From Chara braunii (lineage: Eukaryota; Streptophyta; Charophyceae; Charales; Characeae): 29,536 bases of DNA. The notes beneath the pieces are model-generated. The model saw only the letters and a program-made list of their open reading frames with translations, made no database searches and was not told the DNA's origin. The stretch is from NCBI GenBank assembly GCA_003427395.1, contig BFEA01000284.1, positions 366,091 through 395,626 on the forward strand, read 5' to 3'. Of this stretch, positions 19,514 through 28,825 are shown piece by piece. The position numbers and the translations under genes are program-made. Position 1 is the stretch's first letter; every line of letters starts with the position of its first letter.

Positions 19514-19757
19514 ATAGGCGTATTACCGCACGTACCCCCTATGCTACAGCGTACGAGAAACGCCCTTGGCTGGTCCACCTCTGCGATTGCAACCGAGTAG
19601 CTTTCATACTGTGGGCTGGTACCTCGGCGGGGATACGTCCACCGAAGGGAGGTGACAGTTCCCGTAAGGTGGAGGTAAGTTGTGCCTCGCGTAGGCCCTA
19701 TCCTGTCATAGGGGCTCGCGAGAGGTATGGCTGGCGCACTCGGCCGGAGCGGCCTAA
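19514..19757 (+). other. Conserved structured closing domain (copy B)
   Basis: Homologous to 6293-6535. TCCACC (19638-19643) pairs with GGTGGA (19668-19673), and inner GGGA (19647-19650) with TCCC (19660-19663), around a loop that keeps ggtgacag. CTCGCG (19686-19691) pairs with CGCGAG (19717-19722) and CCCTAT (19696-19701) with ATAGGG (19708-19713). 'ggggatacgtccacc' matches 'agggatacgcctacc' in copy A. Loop and single-stranded parts are more alike between the copies than the helices. Confidence 0.65.
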
Positions 19758-20565
19758 GGAAGCTTCATTTGTATGTTCGTGGCAAGGTTGGTCCAACTCC
19801 TGCGTGACGCGGCCGAGAGGGTCCCGCGCTGCCGTGTGCGGTGCCGGACCGATGCGCCCGACAACGCATCGATCCGAACATGCAGTCCGCGGGCTACCCG
19901 AACTTGGCAAGAAGAGAAAGAGTGGGCGGGAAAGACGAAGCTCAAGAAAGAAGATACATTTACAATGGTGCCCGCCCAAAGATTACAGTTACACACAAGA
20001 TTAAAGGCGCCTATTAATCAGAGTTCCGCCACAGTCGCAAAAAGAAGCGCGCAAGTAATAAGGCAGCGTGCGGCAAAAGAAATCCTAAATTCCTAAATTC
20101 TTGGCTAGTGCAAAAAGAACTTTAATAAAATACAAATTCCGAAAAGAAAGTCCGAAATTTCGAGAGCCGACAATATTCGAAAAAGAATTTCAAAAAGAAG
20201 AAGCAAAACTTTCCGCGCGACCTCCGCTCCTAAAATCCGACAGCAGAAACAGAAAGAGACGACGTCAATATTTATTAATCGCGCACATGGCGGCGCGCCA
20301 GCCATTCGATCGACCACTCAACCGACCATCCCTGGACTCGCCTGTGACCGAACCAGCCATCCGAAAAGAAGTGACGCAAAACGATCAAGAAGCGAGGACA
20401 CCGATGCAATTCCTCCGTTAATCCCAATCTCCCAAAATTGGCCCAACCTTCCCATCTTAGGACCCCTCATTGTCATCGCGCAGAAAATCGCGTGGAACAG
20501 AAAGTGGTTCGTCACATATGTGACGCCCAGGGGGTTCCAATCTTAAGCAAATTCCCGCTAGCTTG
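19758..20565. other. Gene-free stretch downstream of copy B
   Basis: No protein family recognised. GC-rich to about 19900, then A-rich; 'cctaaattcctaaattc' near 20085 is a small direct repeat. Open frames on both strands overlap each other and have no motifs. Whether copy B extends here cannot be judged, because copy A is interrupted at the matching point. Confidence 0.4.
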
Positions 20566-21343
20566 AACCATGACACGTGTTGATTTCTCTAATCGATCGA
20601 CACACGGAGCTTTTCCTCGTTGCCACTTACCGTGTGGTAAGAGTGTGAAAGTCATTCGACGTGGCATACACAGCTCTACGCTACAATTTCCTCAGGAAGG
20701 GCTCTTTTCAATCCAAGGAGGGGATCATACGTGCCATCGCCGTGGCACGTGCCAATCATCCGAGCATCAATGGCCACTGGGGAGGGGAAAAGGAAGACGA
20801 TACATGGGGGCATGGCGAGGGGGGGGGTTAGTCGGGAGCGGGGGTAGGAAACTCTCCATTTCCGCCACTGTCACCGAAAGCTCCTGATAACGGATGATCC
20901 GATGAAAGCGGGGGAATCGGTTACCTCTATGGGGAAGGGATGCGAGATAGTCAGGGTTAAGGGTAGCGAAAGTCCGGAAGAGTGTCGTGCGGAAGTGATC
21001 GTGGTTTTCACATGCGGGGATAGTCCCCGTGATCATGCAGTAGACCTCGACGATATTGTGGCCTCGCCACACGGCACTGAAGAGAAGGGCGTGACGACAG
21101 AAGACAGGGGAGGCACACCGGGTAGAGGGATGAGGATGAACCGTGACAGCAAGACGGGTGGCGTAGAGAAAACGAAAGGTGTCTATTGGGAAAGGGTTGT
21201 GGGGGAAGGTGACGCGGGTGGTGATCCGGCGGAGGGTGAGGTAGTCAAGGCGACGGCGGGATAATGACCAGGGACGAAGCCCGATTCCCCGCATCGGCAC
21301 GTGCACGAATTGGGGGACGGGCTGAGGTGGAGGGGGAGGGGGA
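20566..21343. other. Unassigned sequence 3' of the gypsy ORF3
   Basis: The 3' LTR would be expected here, but nothing matches 28826-29536. It may be the U3 end of a long LTR whose partner lies outside the window, or flanking DNA after truncation. Perfect hairpins: CTTACC gtgt GGTAAG (20626-20641) and ACGTGCC/GGCACGT (20729-20750). A 179-codon minus frame (21306-20767) has no recognisable motif. Confidence 0.35.
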
Positions 21344-22770
21344 TCAGCTTCGCCGTCGCCTGGTCGGTGCGCTCGAAGTCATGGCAGCAGGGTCCCCATC
21401 CTCTGGCCTAGGCGGCTCGGGGTCCTTGGCTGGATCGTCTGCGATCGGCAGATCCGTCCCACTTGCATACTCGAGCTGCTGCTTGCCGGCCGCGATTTCT
21501 TCCCGCTTTCGTACCGCCTCGGGGTCCTCCTCTGCTCGTTCCGCCTCTTCTTCCAGGGTTTCCCACTCAGATTCTTCCTCCTCCAACTGATCTTCTTCTT
21601 CTTCTTCTTCTTCTTCCTCACCCGACTCTTCCTCGTTGTATCCGCTGTAACTCCCTTCTTCGGGAGTTTCTTTTCCTTGCTCCTCGTCTTCTTCTTCTTC
21701 CTCCTTTTCTTCCTCCTCTTCTTCCTCCTCCAGCGTTAACACTTCGTCATCGGATGTCGTGTGAGGCTGGAAGAAAGAGATATCGATTATCCTCCGTGGG
21801 TTCAAGTACTCGGCTTGCGATGGCGGGTTGTTGTCTCCTCCTAGTCCTTCAAGGCAAGCCGACCACTGCAGATAGGGCGCCAACGATCGCGAAAGGATGT
21901 GCGGGACTGGGCTCTCGTCACTCTATGAGATGATATCGAGGGAAGATCATCAACCAGCTGGGCGAGGGGGATGGTGAGTTCCCGCACGATCATCTGTCGA
22001 TGACCGGGCTGCACAGTTCCGGACAAAAATCCGAGAAGGTCCCCCTCCAGTTCTGTTCTCCAAGCTTGGATAAGGAGTAGCTCTACGTACTCAATCCAGG
22101 CGCGGTGCTCGTCGTCGCGTGTCCACGTCAGTTGTACTCCGACTAGACACACCGAAAGATCCACGAATTGCTCACACCACCGTTCCCACTGCCTTCGATC
22201 GAGAAGAGGGACAGCGAGTGATTCTAGACGAAAGGAGAGACGGGGGGAAAGATCAGACTGCCAGAAGGTAGGGAAGAGAGTTGGGAGAGCGGAGGTAGAA
22301 AGTTGGGATCGGTTCATTGAGGACGCTGGAAAGGGACGAGCTCGGGAAGTACCACCGCCGGCTCATGCCGAGATGTCCGGAGCCCTCTGACTTCGATGCC
22401 GTTCGCGGGGACAAGATTGTCGTCGCGCCACGTAAGCCACTGACCCCACTCTGTTGCCAGTTGCTGGCCCCACTCCCTTAGCGTCGTTCGGATGGCCGTG
22501 TGTCGCAACGGATTGATCGTGCTAATATCGCCGCTAAAGACGACGATTGTAGATACGTGGCTAACTCCTGGTGTTGATAGCCGCCGAAAAGTCGACGCCT
22601 CCGCCAACACGAAACTCCGTTGCCGCGTACACTCCCATGGTACAGAAGAACTGCGCGAGCCGTAGAAGATCCGGACTGAATCGCGGATGATGGACTTGCC
22701 GAATTGCCAAGATATCGCCACGTGGCGCCAGCATGTGATCGCCGAGAGCTCGCTCAGTGAAAAAACTCAT
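21344..22770 (-). pseudogene. ORF3 downstream of pol, acidic C-terminus (frameshifted)
   Basis: It starts at an ATG (22770) that overlaps the pol stop in ATGA. Protein-like text continues through three frames: 22770 to about 22580 (HHPRFSPDLLRLAQFF), then to about 22314 (LREWGQQLATEWGQWLTW), then 22317 to about 21880 (RRQWERWCEQFVDLSVCLVG), and finally 21883-21344, which carries two Glu-rich runs encoded partly by a gaa repeat (complement of ttc at 21590-21622). Frameshifts lie near 22590, 22310 and 21880. There is no signal peptide or membrane segment, so it does not look like an envelope gene. Function unknown; the acidic tail might bind basic or chromatin proteins. Confidence 0.6.
22767..22770 (-). 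other. ATGA overlap between pol stop and ORF3 start
   Basis: The + strand 'tcat' reads ATGA on the coding strand: the pol frame ends in TGA while ATG opens ORF3 in the adjacent frame. Such stop-start overlaps are used for termination-coupled reinitiation in some retroelements and RNA viruses. Coupling here is inferred. Confidence 0.6.
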
Positions 22771-23936
22771 GGCGATGGCGACGGGGACGGAGTGTGAGAA
22801 GGGGCGAAAGATGCAGGAGGGGATGAGAGCGAAAGAGAGTCGTCGTCTTCCTCTGGGGCGAAGGAGGAAGCAGACACGGCCGGAGATGGGGAGGAGGGAA
22901 GAGGACGTAGGTAGGATACGTAGCGGACGATCGGTCTAGTCGATCGGCTTTCCGACACCTCTGGCACGAGGCGCACCGTGTTCACCCCGTTCGGACCGAG
23001 CTCGATCACACGAAATTGCCCGAAGAATCGTGGCGCTAACTTCCCCTGGCGAGCACATTTCCTTACCTGCACCAGGTCCCCTAATTTATATTGGGGCCGC
23101 GGTCCTGCATTCCCGTTTCGGGTCTCGTAACTGCGGACCTGTCGATCGTGGGCCAACTCAGTCATTTTCTGGCGCATTCGGGCTAGTCGGGGAAGGGACC
23201 GTTCCATCAATTCCATGTGCCTTTTGGCTTTGTCCCGAACCGTGGCTCTTGTGGGCCGTCGGTTCAATGAAGATTCATCGGGGAGACTCTGTATCGAGAC
23301 ACAGACTACACTATTGGTCCGTAATTGAAAGGGGCTAAGGCCCGTTGACTCGTGAGGCGTTCCCCGATAGACCGCCAAGATGTGATCCACGATATCGGGC
23401 CAGGGCCTCGGATCCCGTGCCGCAATGTTTCGTCGCAATGTCATCTTTATCACCCGATTTGCGTTTTCTACCAGCCCACTAGATTGTGACATGTGAGGGG
23501 TCATGTTCCGAATAGCGACGCCATGTACCACCAAATTCCTTAAGACTTCCCCTCTGAATTCTGCCCCGTTATCGGTCAGGATCTCCTTTGTGTCCTGATG
23601 CATCCCCAAAAACCGGTTGACGTATCGCGCGATTTCAACCGCCTGTCGCGTACGACACGGATACGCCTCAATCCATTTTGAGAAATGGTCCACAAACACC
23701 AATAGGATTGAATAATCACAGCTATTGGGTCCAGGGGGTACCACAATATCGGTAGTATCCATACTAACCCTCTGAAAAGGCCGTTCAATTACCGTCGGTA
23801 CTATCGATCTTGGCGGCCGAATCGGCGCCTTGTCAGCGGCGCAGACCTGACAATTCGCGACGATGAATTTCACATCGTCACGAATGTTGGACCAATACCA
23901 CTCAGTTTTGTCAATTGCCGCTTCCGTGATCCGCAC
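22767..23936 (-). pseudogene. Integrase (HHCC plus DDE) of the gypsy element
   Basis: The frame contains CQVC, the Cys pair of the zinc-binding N-terminal domain, whose His pair (AHEKTAAHF) lies just upstream beyond an in-frame TGA at about 23970. The catalytic core is clear: Asp in VSMDTTDIVV, Asp in ILTDNGAEFRG and Glu in SSGLVENANRVIK, where most relatives have 'NG.VER.N'. The C-terminal part has KLGDLVQVRK and a beta-barrel-like 'RFFGQFRVIELG', then a Ser/Pro-rich tail. About 390 codons are open. It inserts element cDNA into the genome. No chromodomain is seen. Confidence 0.92.
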
Positions 23937-23975
23937 GGCAAAATGGGCTGCAGTTTTCTCATGTGCTGTCTTAAC

Positions 23976-24500
23976 TCAGTCATACCGCATGAACGGGTGC
24001 GGCACTACTATCCAAATCCCACTACCGTCCGTCTTCCGTTTTTCCAACCGTCCCTCATTCCAGCGGTAGTCCCTAGCCAAAGCATTGGCCCTCGTCCGGT
24101 CCTCTTTAGTGAATTCCTGGAGGGGGTTACCAACCAAGGTGGCTATCAAGGCAACATTTGTCCATACCTCAGCCCTTCTAAACTTTCGGGTTTTTTCTAA
24201 CTCTTCTGACGTGGCGTCGAGAAACCGAGTCTCGGTCGAAATTTTATCAGTCCTACACAAGGGACACAACCAAGGCTTATCGTCATTTCTGTATTGGATG
24301 CACGAGTCATGGGCTCGTGCGACACACTGTCGACAATTTATCCATTCGACATATCCTTCCCCACTAGGGCGCATAGGGACCGAGTAAACGCGCGAAATTG
24401 CTTTGCAAAAATAACAAAATTTGTCGGGTAGGGAGAGAAGAAATGAGGATGAGAGGGGAGAGAGAGAAGTCACAAGATTACCTTTGTCACCCATTGCCAT
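23976..24500 (-). pseudogene. PHD-finger module between RNase H and integrase
   Basis: The ligands fit a C4HC3 PHD finger: C29-x2-C32-x23-C56-x2-C59-x4-H64-x2-C67-x11-C79-x2-C82 (numbered from the ATG at 24500), with the usual Trp two residues before C79 (PWLCPLC). The module maps to 24416-24255. About 90 residues then lead, in the same frame, through a TGA into the integrase HHCC domain, so it was part of the pol polyprotein. PHD fingers bind histone H3 tails, so a targeting role is plausible. The segment before C29 is a pyrimidine-rich tract translating to Ser/Leu, possibly an intron-like or inserted sequence. Confidence 0.75.
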
Positions 24501-24529
24501 TCATCTGCCTCTTGCCACGTGGAAGGACT

Positions 24530-26093
24530 GCCACTTGTCCGTACTTTGATCCGTTTGCCGACTCCGATTCCTTCCACGGAATGATCTCCTCGCCCTTGGG
24601 TACCTTTGCTGGTCGATGCAGACGCGTCAACCCGTCCGCGTTACCGTGCCTCTCTATCTTTCAATGGATAATGTCGAAGTCGTACTCCTGTAGACGCACC
24701 GCCCACCGTCCAATCATACCCGTGTAGTTAGTGAGTTTCTTGAGAGCCAGCAATGGCTCGTGATCGGTAATGAGGAGGAACTTTTGTCCGTACAGGTACG
24801 GATGGAAGTGATGAATCCCCAGACTACGGCATAGCATTCACCCTGCAGGGCCGAATCATTCCTCCGGTCGTCTGGCACTGTCTGTGATGCATACTCGATG
24901 ACGTGCTCGCGGCCGTCGTTCCCCTTCTGCACTAGGATAGCGGAGATCGCCTCCGGTTGCCAGTCCGTAATGCGAATGAACTGTTTCGAAGGGTCCTGCC
25001 GGATCAAAATAGGTGTCGCGGCCAAAGCGCCCTTGAGAGTGGCGAAGGCCTGCTCGCACTCTCCGTCCCAACTGAGGGGCTGGTCCTTCCGTAGGAGGTT
25101 TGTTAGAGGCCGTGCAATTGCCGCAAAACCTTTAATAAAACAACGATAGTACGATGCTAGTCCCAGGAAGGCGCGAACTTGCGTCAGCGACGTGGGAACA
25201 GGAGCATCCTTCACAACTGCGACCTTTCTCGAATCGGGCCTCAGTCCTCCACGTGTCACCACGTAACCCAGGAACGAGATTTCCGAGAGGAAAAACTCAC
25301 TCTTTTCAAGCGCAATCTTGAACCCAGCATCTCTCAGAGCTCCGAGAGTCCACTCGATATGTTGTGCATGTCCGTGGTAGGTCTCCGAGTAGACCAGGAT
25401 GTCGTCCATGTACACGATGACGCAGAAGTTGATCATCCTTAAAGTTTGAGTCAGCCGCGTTTTGTTGATGAAGCTCTGAAATGTCACGTTCATCGTCCGC
25501 TAAAATGTGGCGGACGCGTTGCAAATCCCCATCGGGCACCGAACCCACTGCCACGTGCCTTCGAATAGTACAAAGGTCGTCTTCGGCCGATCTTCCTCCT
25601 TAACCAGAATGTGATGGAAGCCGTGACGGATATCAAACTTACGAAAATAATTAGCGCATCCAATCGCATCAAGCAGATCATCAATCCTGGGAAGGGGGTA
25701 TACATCTTTGATCGTGATGTCATTCAGCTTGCGATAATCAATGCAGATGCGAATCGATCCATTCTTTTTTGGCACTAACACTACCGGGAATGACCATGGC
25801 CCAGTGGCAGATTCAATCCATCCATTAGCTTCGAACTTCCGGATCCGCTGGAGGGCCGTTTTCCGTTCTACCAGGGAGTACCTGTAAGGCTTGCAGTGAA
25901 TCGGGGGATGGTTTCCAGTCCGAAGTTCGTGTTGTATAACCAACGATAGTCCGATATCGGTGTCCGTCACGCTAATCGCTCCTTCGTACTCTTTCAAAAT
26001 GTCTGCGATTAGGTGATGGATTTCATCAGGTATGTACTGGGGCATGTGCAATTCATACTGTTGATCCCATATCCGTACATTGATCCGTTTCAT
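24530..26093 (-). pseudogene. Reverse transcriptase and RNase H of the gypsy element (broken)
   Basis: RT: VVLVPKKNGSIRICIDYRKLN, then FRKFDIRHGFHHILV with the first catalytic Asp, and YMDD at 25412-25401. A TAG (about 25502) replaces the Gln expected in the family motif 'ATFQR'. Then LGYVVTRGGLRPDSRKV and FLGLASYYRCFIKGF lead to RNase H (RITDWQPEAISAILVQ). A one-base loss near 24815, just after AVVWG, shifts the frame; the continuing text (FLLITDHEPLLALKKL) is in the new frame. A TGA follows IIH at about 24660, where an Arg codon CGA is likely. It makes the cDNA and degrades the RNA strand; it is inactive here. Confidence 0.92.
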
Positions 26094-26147
26094 ACTTATT
26101 CGTGTAGCCTTTCCAGGTGGGGGTGCAGAAATGAATGAATGATCCGA

Positions 26148-27403
26148 TCACCAAGAGAATATTGTGACCATCACCTGTGCGCCTTGCTCTCGGATGGCCA
26201 TGTGTTCTTTCAGCGTTACGCCGTCTCGAATGTCCTGCCATGGTATAGGTTTCGTTGCGATCTTGATTCTGAGTCCCATTTCGAGGCGCCCAGGGGGTTC
26301 CAAAGAATTGGCCTCCGCCCCTAAGCGTAGCAATCGTATCTCTTTGGCAGGTGACAAAAGAGATCGCGGGAGATCCGTGATGTCACGGAAGTGCCTTTTA
26401 TCGTTATACCATGCGAGGCGACCATCCTCGAAATCTGCACGAGGGGCTCGCCCATAATCATGGTTTGCGTTCGTTGTAGACCTTGATCAGTCAGGCTTAA
26501 TGGTTTCACATTCGCTCTTTGCACAGGGTAATAGATACGTTGTTGCGCCAGTTCCAGAATAACTGGATCGTCCTCATCGTTGTTGTCCGCATCCTTCAAT
26601 GATTGCTCATTGTCTGCGGAGTTGTCCCAAGTAATCACGCGAAGAGCCCCCGTCATTATCGGAGAAATTCGCGGGGTTACATTAGCATTGGTACGAAGGG
26701 TCAGTCTCATAGGTACGACATAGGGTCTTCCTCCTGTATTTCAGAGGACAATCGATCGCCTTTCGAAGTCCAGATTGGCTCGCAGAGCCACAAGAGCGGG
26801 AAGGCCGAAAAGGACGTCGTAAGTGCTTACGTCCAAGACCACAACATCCCCCAGCGCATGCACTTTCCCTAATCTAAACGCAACATTGGTCATCCGTCCC
26901 ACCGTTTTGATTTTCTCTTCGTCAACTGAAACGAGCTGATCTTTTTCTGTAAGCATAATTAGATTGTTCTTTCTTCCTGCCCTTTCGACTACTCGTAACG
27001 AGATAGCCAAAACAGCGGTTCCTGAGTCAATAATAGCATTGTACGGAATTCCCCATACCTCGATATCACACTCGGCGGATTTCCATGGGATTGGTTTAAT
27101 CCTTAGGAAATGATAATCTTTCTGGATTAATCCTAGTCGTATCGGATCTGAAGTATCAGCAGCGTTTTCGCCTTGTGCGGGACTTTTTATTTTCATATTA
27201 GCTGTCCGTGCAAGGGCGAACCATTTCCGATTAGCCTTGAATGCTGCAACATGCGTTCGTTGGCTTGTTCTGATATTGAGAGTAAGGGACCAATCGGAAG
27301 AGGGATCCGATGATCCAAGGTTCGCACAATGTTTAGAACATCGATTTCCCCCGTGATGAAGGTGGGTCCTCCCGACTCCATTTCCCCTGGAGAAGGTCAC
27401 CAC
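26148..27403 (-). pseudogene. Aspartic protease and connector of the gypsy element (broken)
   Basis: The retropepsin motif is AIIDSGTAVLAIS, with DSGT at 27028-27017, and DVLFGLPALVALRA supplies the later hydrophobic-Gly flap-end motif. The first, more protein-like part (27381-27250, ITGEIDVLNIVRTLDHRIP) is in the gag frame, and the catalytic part is in another, so a frameshift lies near 27250. A TGA at about 26740 follows SIVL. A second frameshift near 26345 precedes the connector to RT (EIRLLRLGAEANSLEPPG). The protease normally cleaves the polyprotein. Confidence 0.8.
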
Positions 27404-27420
27404 TCCGCCACTTCCCTCTA

Positions 27421-28671
27421 TTATGGCGTCGGTGTGATTGTTCCAATCATCTCAAGCCTTGGGTAGCCAAGCGATACACACTGATCCAATGGGATAAGCT
27501 CAGTGGCTTCCTCCATTGTAGCTAAGGTATTTCCGCCTCCTTCCATTTCTTCCATCAATGCTCCTACTCGTCTTGGCCCGTTAGCGATCGGAGCTACGGC
27601 TACAGGTGCAGCCCCGACTCGCGGTTGTGGGGGTCGATGGGGGCAATCTTGGGCTATACGCATTGGTTGATGACACGTGCAACAGACGTTCAGATTACCA
27701 GGGATCCTTGCGGGAGGCGACGCCGGATCCAGCCCGTGGATCGGGGCGGTATTCACCGCTATTGGTCGCATCGACCTCATAATTGCATCGATTCTAACAT
27801 TATGTTCCCGCTGTTCCTTCTTACTTTCCTGGATCGGAGTGACCAGCGTCTTGGTGAGTTCCAATAAGGCGGAAGATTCATTTGGTCGTGGGGGATTTTC
27901 GATCTAAGGCGGGGGTGTTGTCATTACTAGAACGGGCATGCTGGTAATCACACTCGGGGCTGGCCGTTTGGGACTAATCTGTTCTAGATAGGTGACGGGG
28001 CCCGACACAAACCCCATGTTTTCAAACTTGTTCTGTAGTGCAGCCAACTCAGCTTTGGCTCTTGCTAGTTCGGACGACTCTCGTTCCCTAGGATAGTCTT
28101 CCCCTTCTAGGAAACTCGCAGTGAACTTCCGTCCCATTTCCTCTGGGGCTGCCATAATCTGTTGCAGCGTGTGATTGATGGGGGATAACTATTTTCGCAG
28201 TTTCGCCCTCATCGTTCGGCTGTGGATTCCATCGATGAATAGATTCATCCCTTCCTACTTGTTCGCCTCGTTCAGTTTTTACGAACATTCGATAAAATCG
28301 GTCCCGGTACTTAGTGACAGACTCGAGGGGTTTTTGAACTCGGTCTTTAATCATAAAGAGAGCTTGTTCCGGATGTATATAATCAAACCGGTTCAGGAAA
28401 TCTCACTCGAACGTCGGGAGATCGACCCACACATAGGTGCTGAACAATGATGAGCGTCTCCTCCCAATCGCGCGGGAATGTTCACCTGTGCCTCGTTGTC
28501 GTCATACTGATGAGCCCGGAGCGTGGTCAGCCATGCTCCAGCAAGATGATGTGCAGGATCAAATAGGTAGAGATGGGGTGGCGTCATAGGAGCCCGTGCC
28601 CGTGGTACGGGTTGATTAGGATTCTATTGTGGATTCAGATTCTGTTGGGGTTTTTGTTGATTGGGGTTCAT
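27421..28671 (-). pseudogene. gag: gag of the gypsy element (broken, altered zinc knuckle)
   Basis: The best start is ATG at 28671, soon after the PBS, giving a Gln/Asn/Pro-rich N-terminus (MNPNQQKPQQNLNPQ) interrupted by TAG at 28626-28624. Capsid-like text includes KPLESVTKYRDRFYRMFV (28330-28270) in a second frame; two compensating frameshifts flank it (near 28410 and 28240). The C-terminus has a CCHC-like knuckle, C-x2-C-x4-R-x4-C (27684-27643), in which the His is Arg. A further TAG lies at 27906-27904. Gag ends in TAA followed directly by TAG, with pol-like sequence continuing in the same frame. Confidence 0.85.
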
Positions 28672-28813
28672 GTTGACCGCCCGTCGAGCCGCCGACCGGC
28701 TTCTGGTAATGACGGGGTCGCGTCGATGCGCGTTCCGGGGTCGAGGTCGTCCCCTGTTAGCCAAATCGCTCCGCTTATCGTCCTACGAATCTCGTAACCC
28801 TGCCACGTGTCGG

Positions 28814-28825
28814 GCTCCGATACCA
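28814..28825 (-). promoter_or_regulatory. Primer-binding site for initiator tRNA-Met
   Basis: The minus strand reads TGGTATCGGAGC, one base from the common plant retrotransposon PBS TGGTATCAGAGC. It lies 143 nt upstream of the gag ATG and directly next to the repeat interpreted as the 5' LTR, as expected. Confidence 0.8.

Larger units (their letters stand above)
16371..19757 (+). other. Structured non-coding repeat element, copy B
   Basis: Collinear with copy A: a leader with 'gggggaaggttgggaggaaggc' (from about 16536), hairpin array I-B, the shared 'gagagtacttac' and 'tcgctcgccacgtgctagag' linkers (17604-17720), array II-B, the hairpin pair, the 'gataacaggtcggtt' block and the closing domain. 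It is shorter than A, lacking array III and four array II units. It may begin earlier (from 12330 on). Long open frames are absent. Conservation of pairing rather than sequence is the main sign of function. Confidence 0.65.

Noticed and set aside
20766-20830. Polypurine tract of the gypsy element
   Set aside because: The purine run is on the + strand, whereas a PPT for this minus-strand element should be purine-rich on the minus strand.
28500-28535. 'ctgatgag' resembling a hammerhead ribozyme core
   Set aside because: The required CGAAA box and flanking helices are missing, and the site is inside gag coding sequence.
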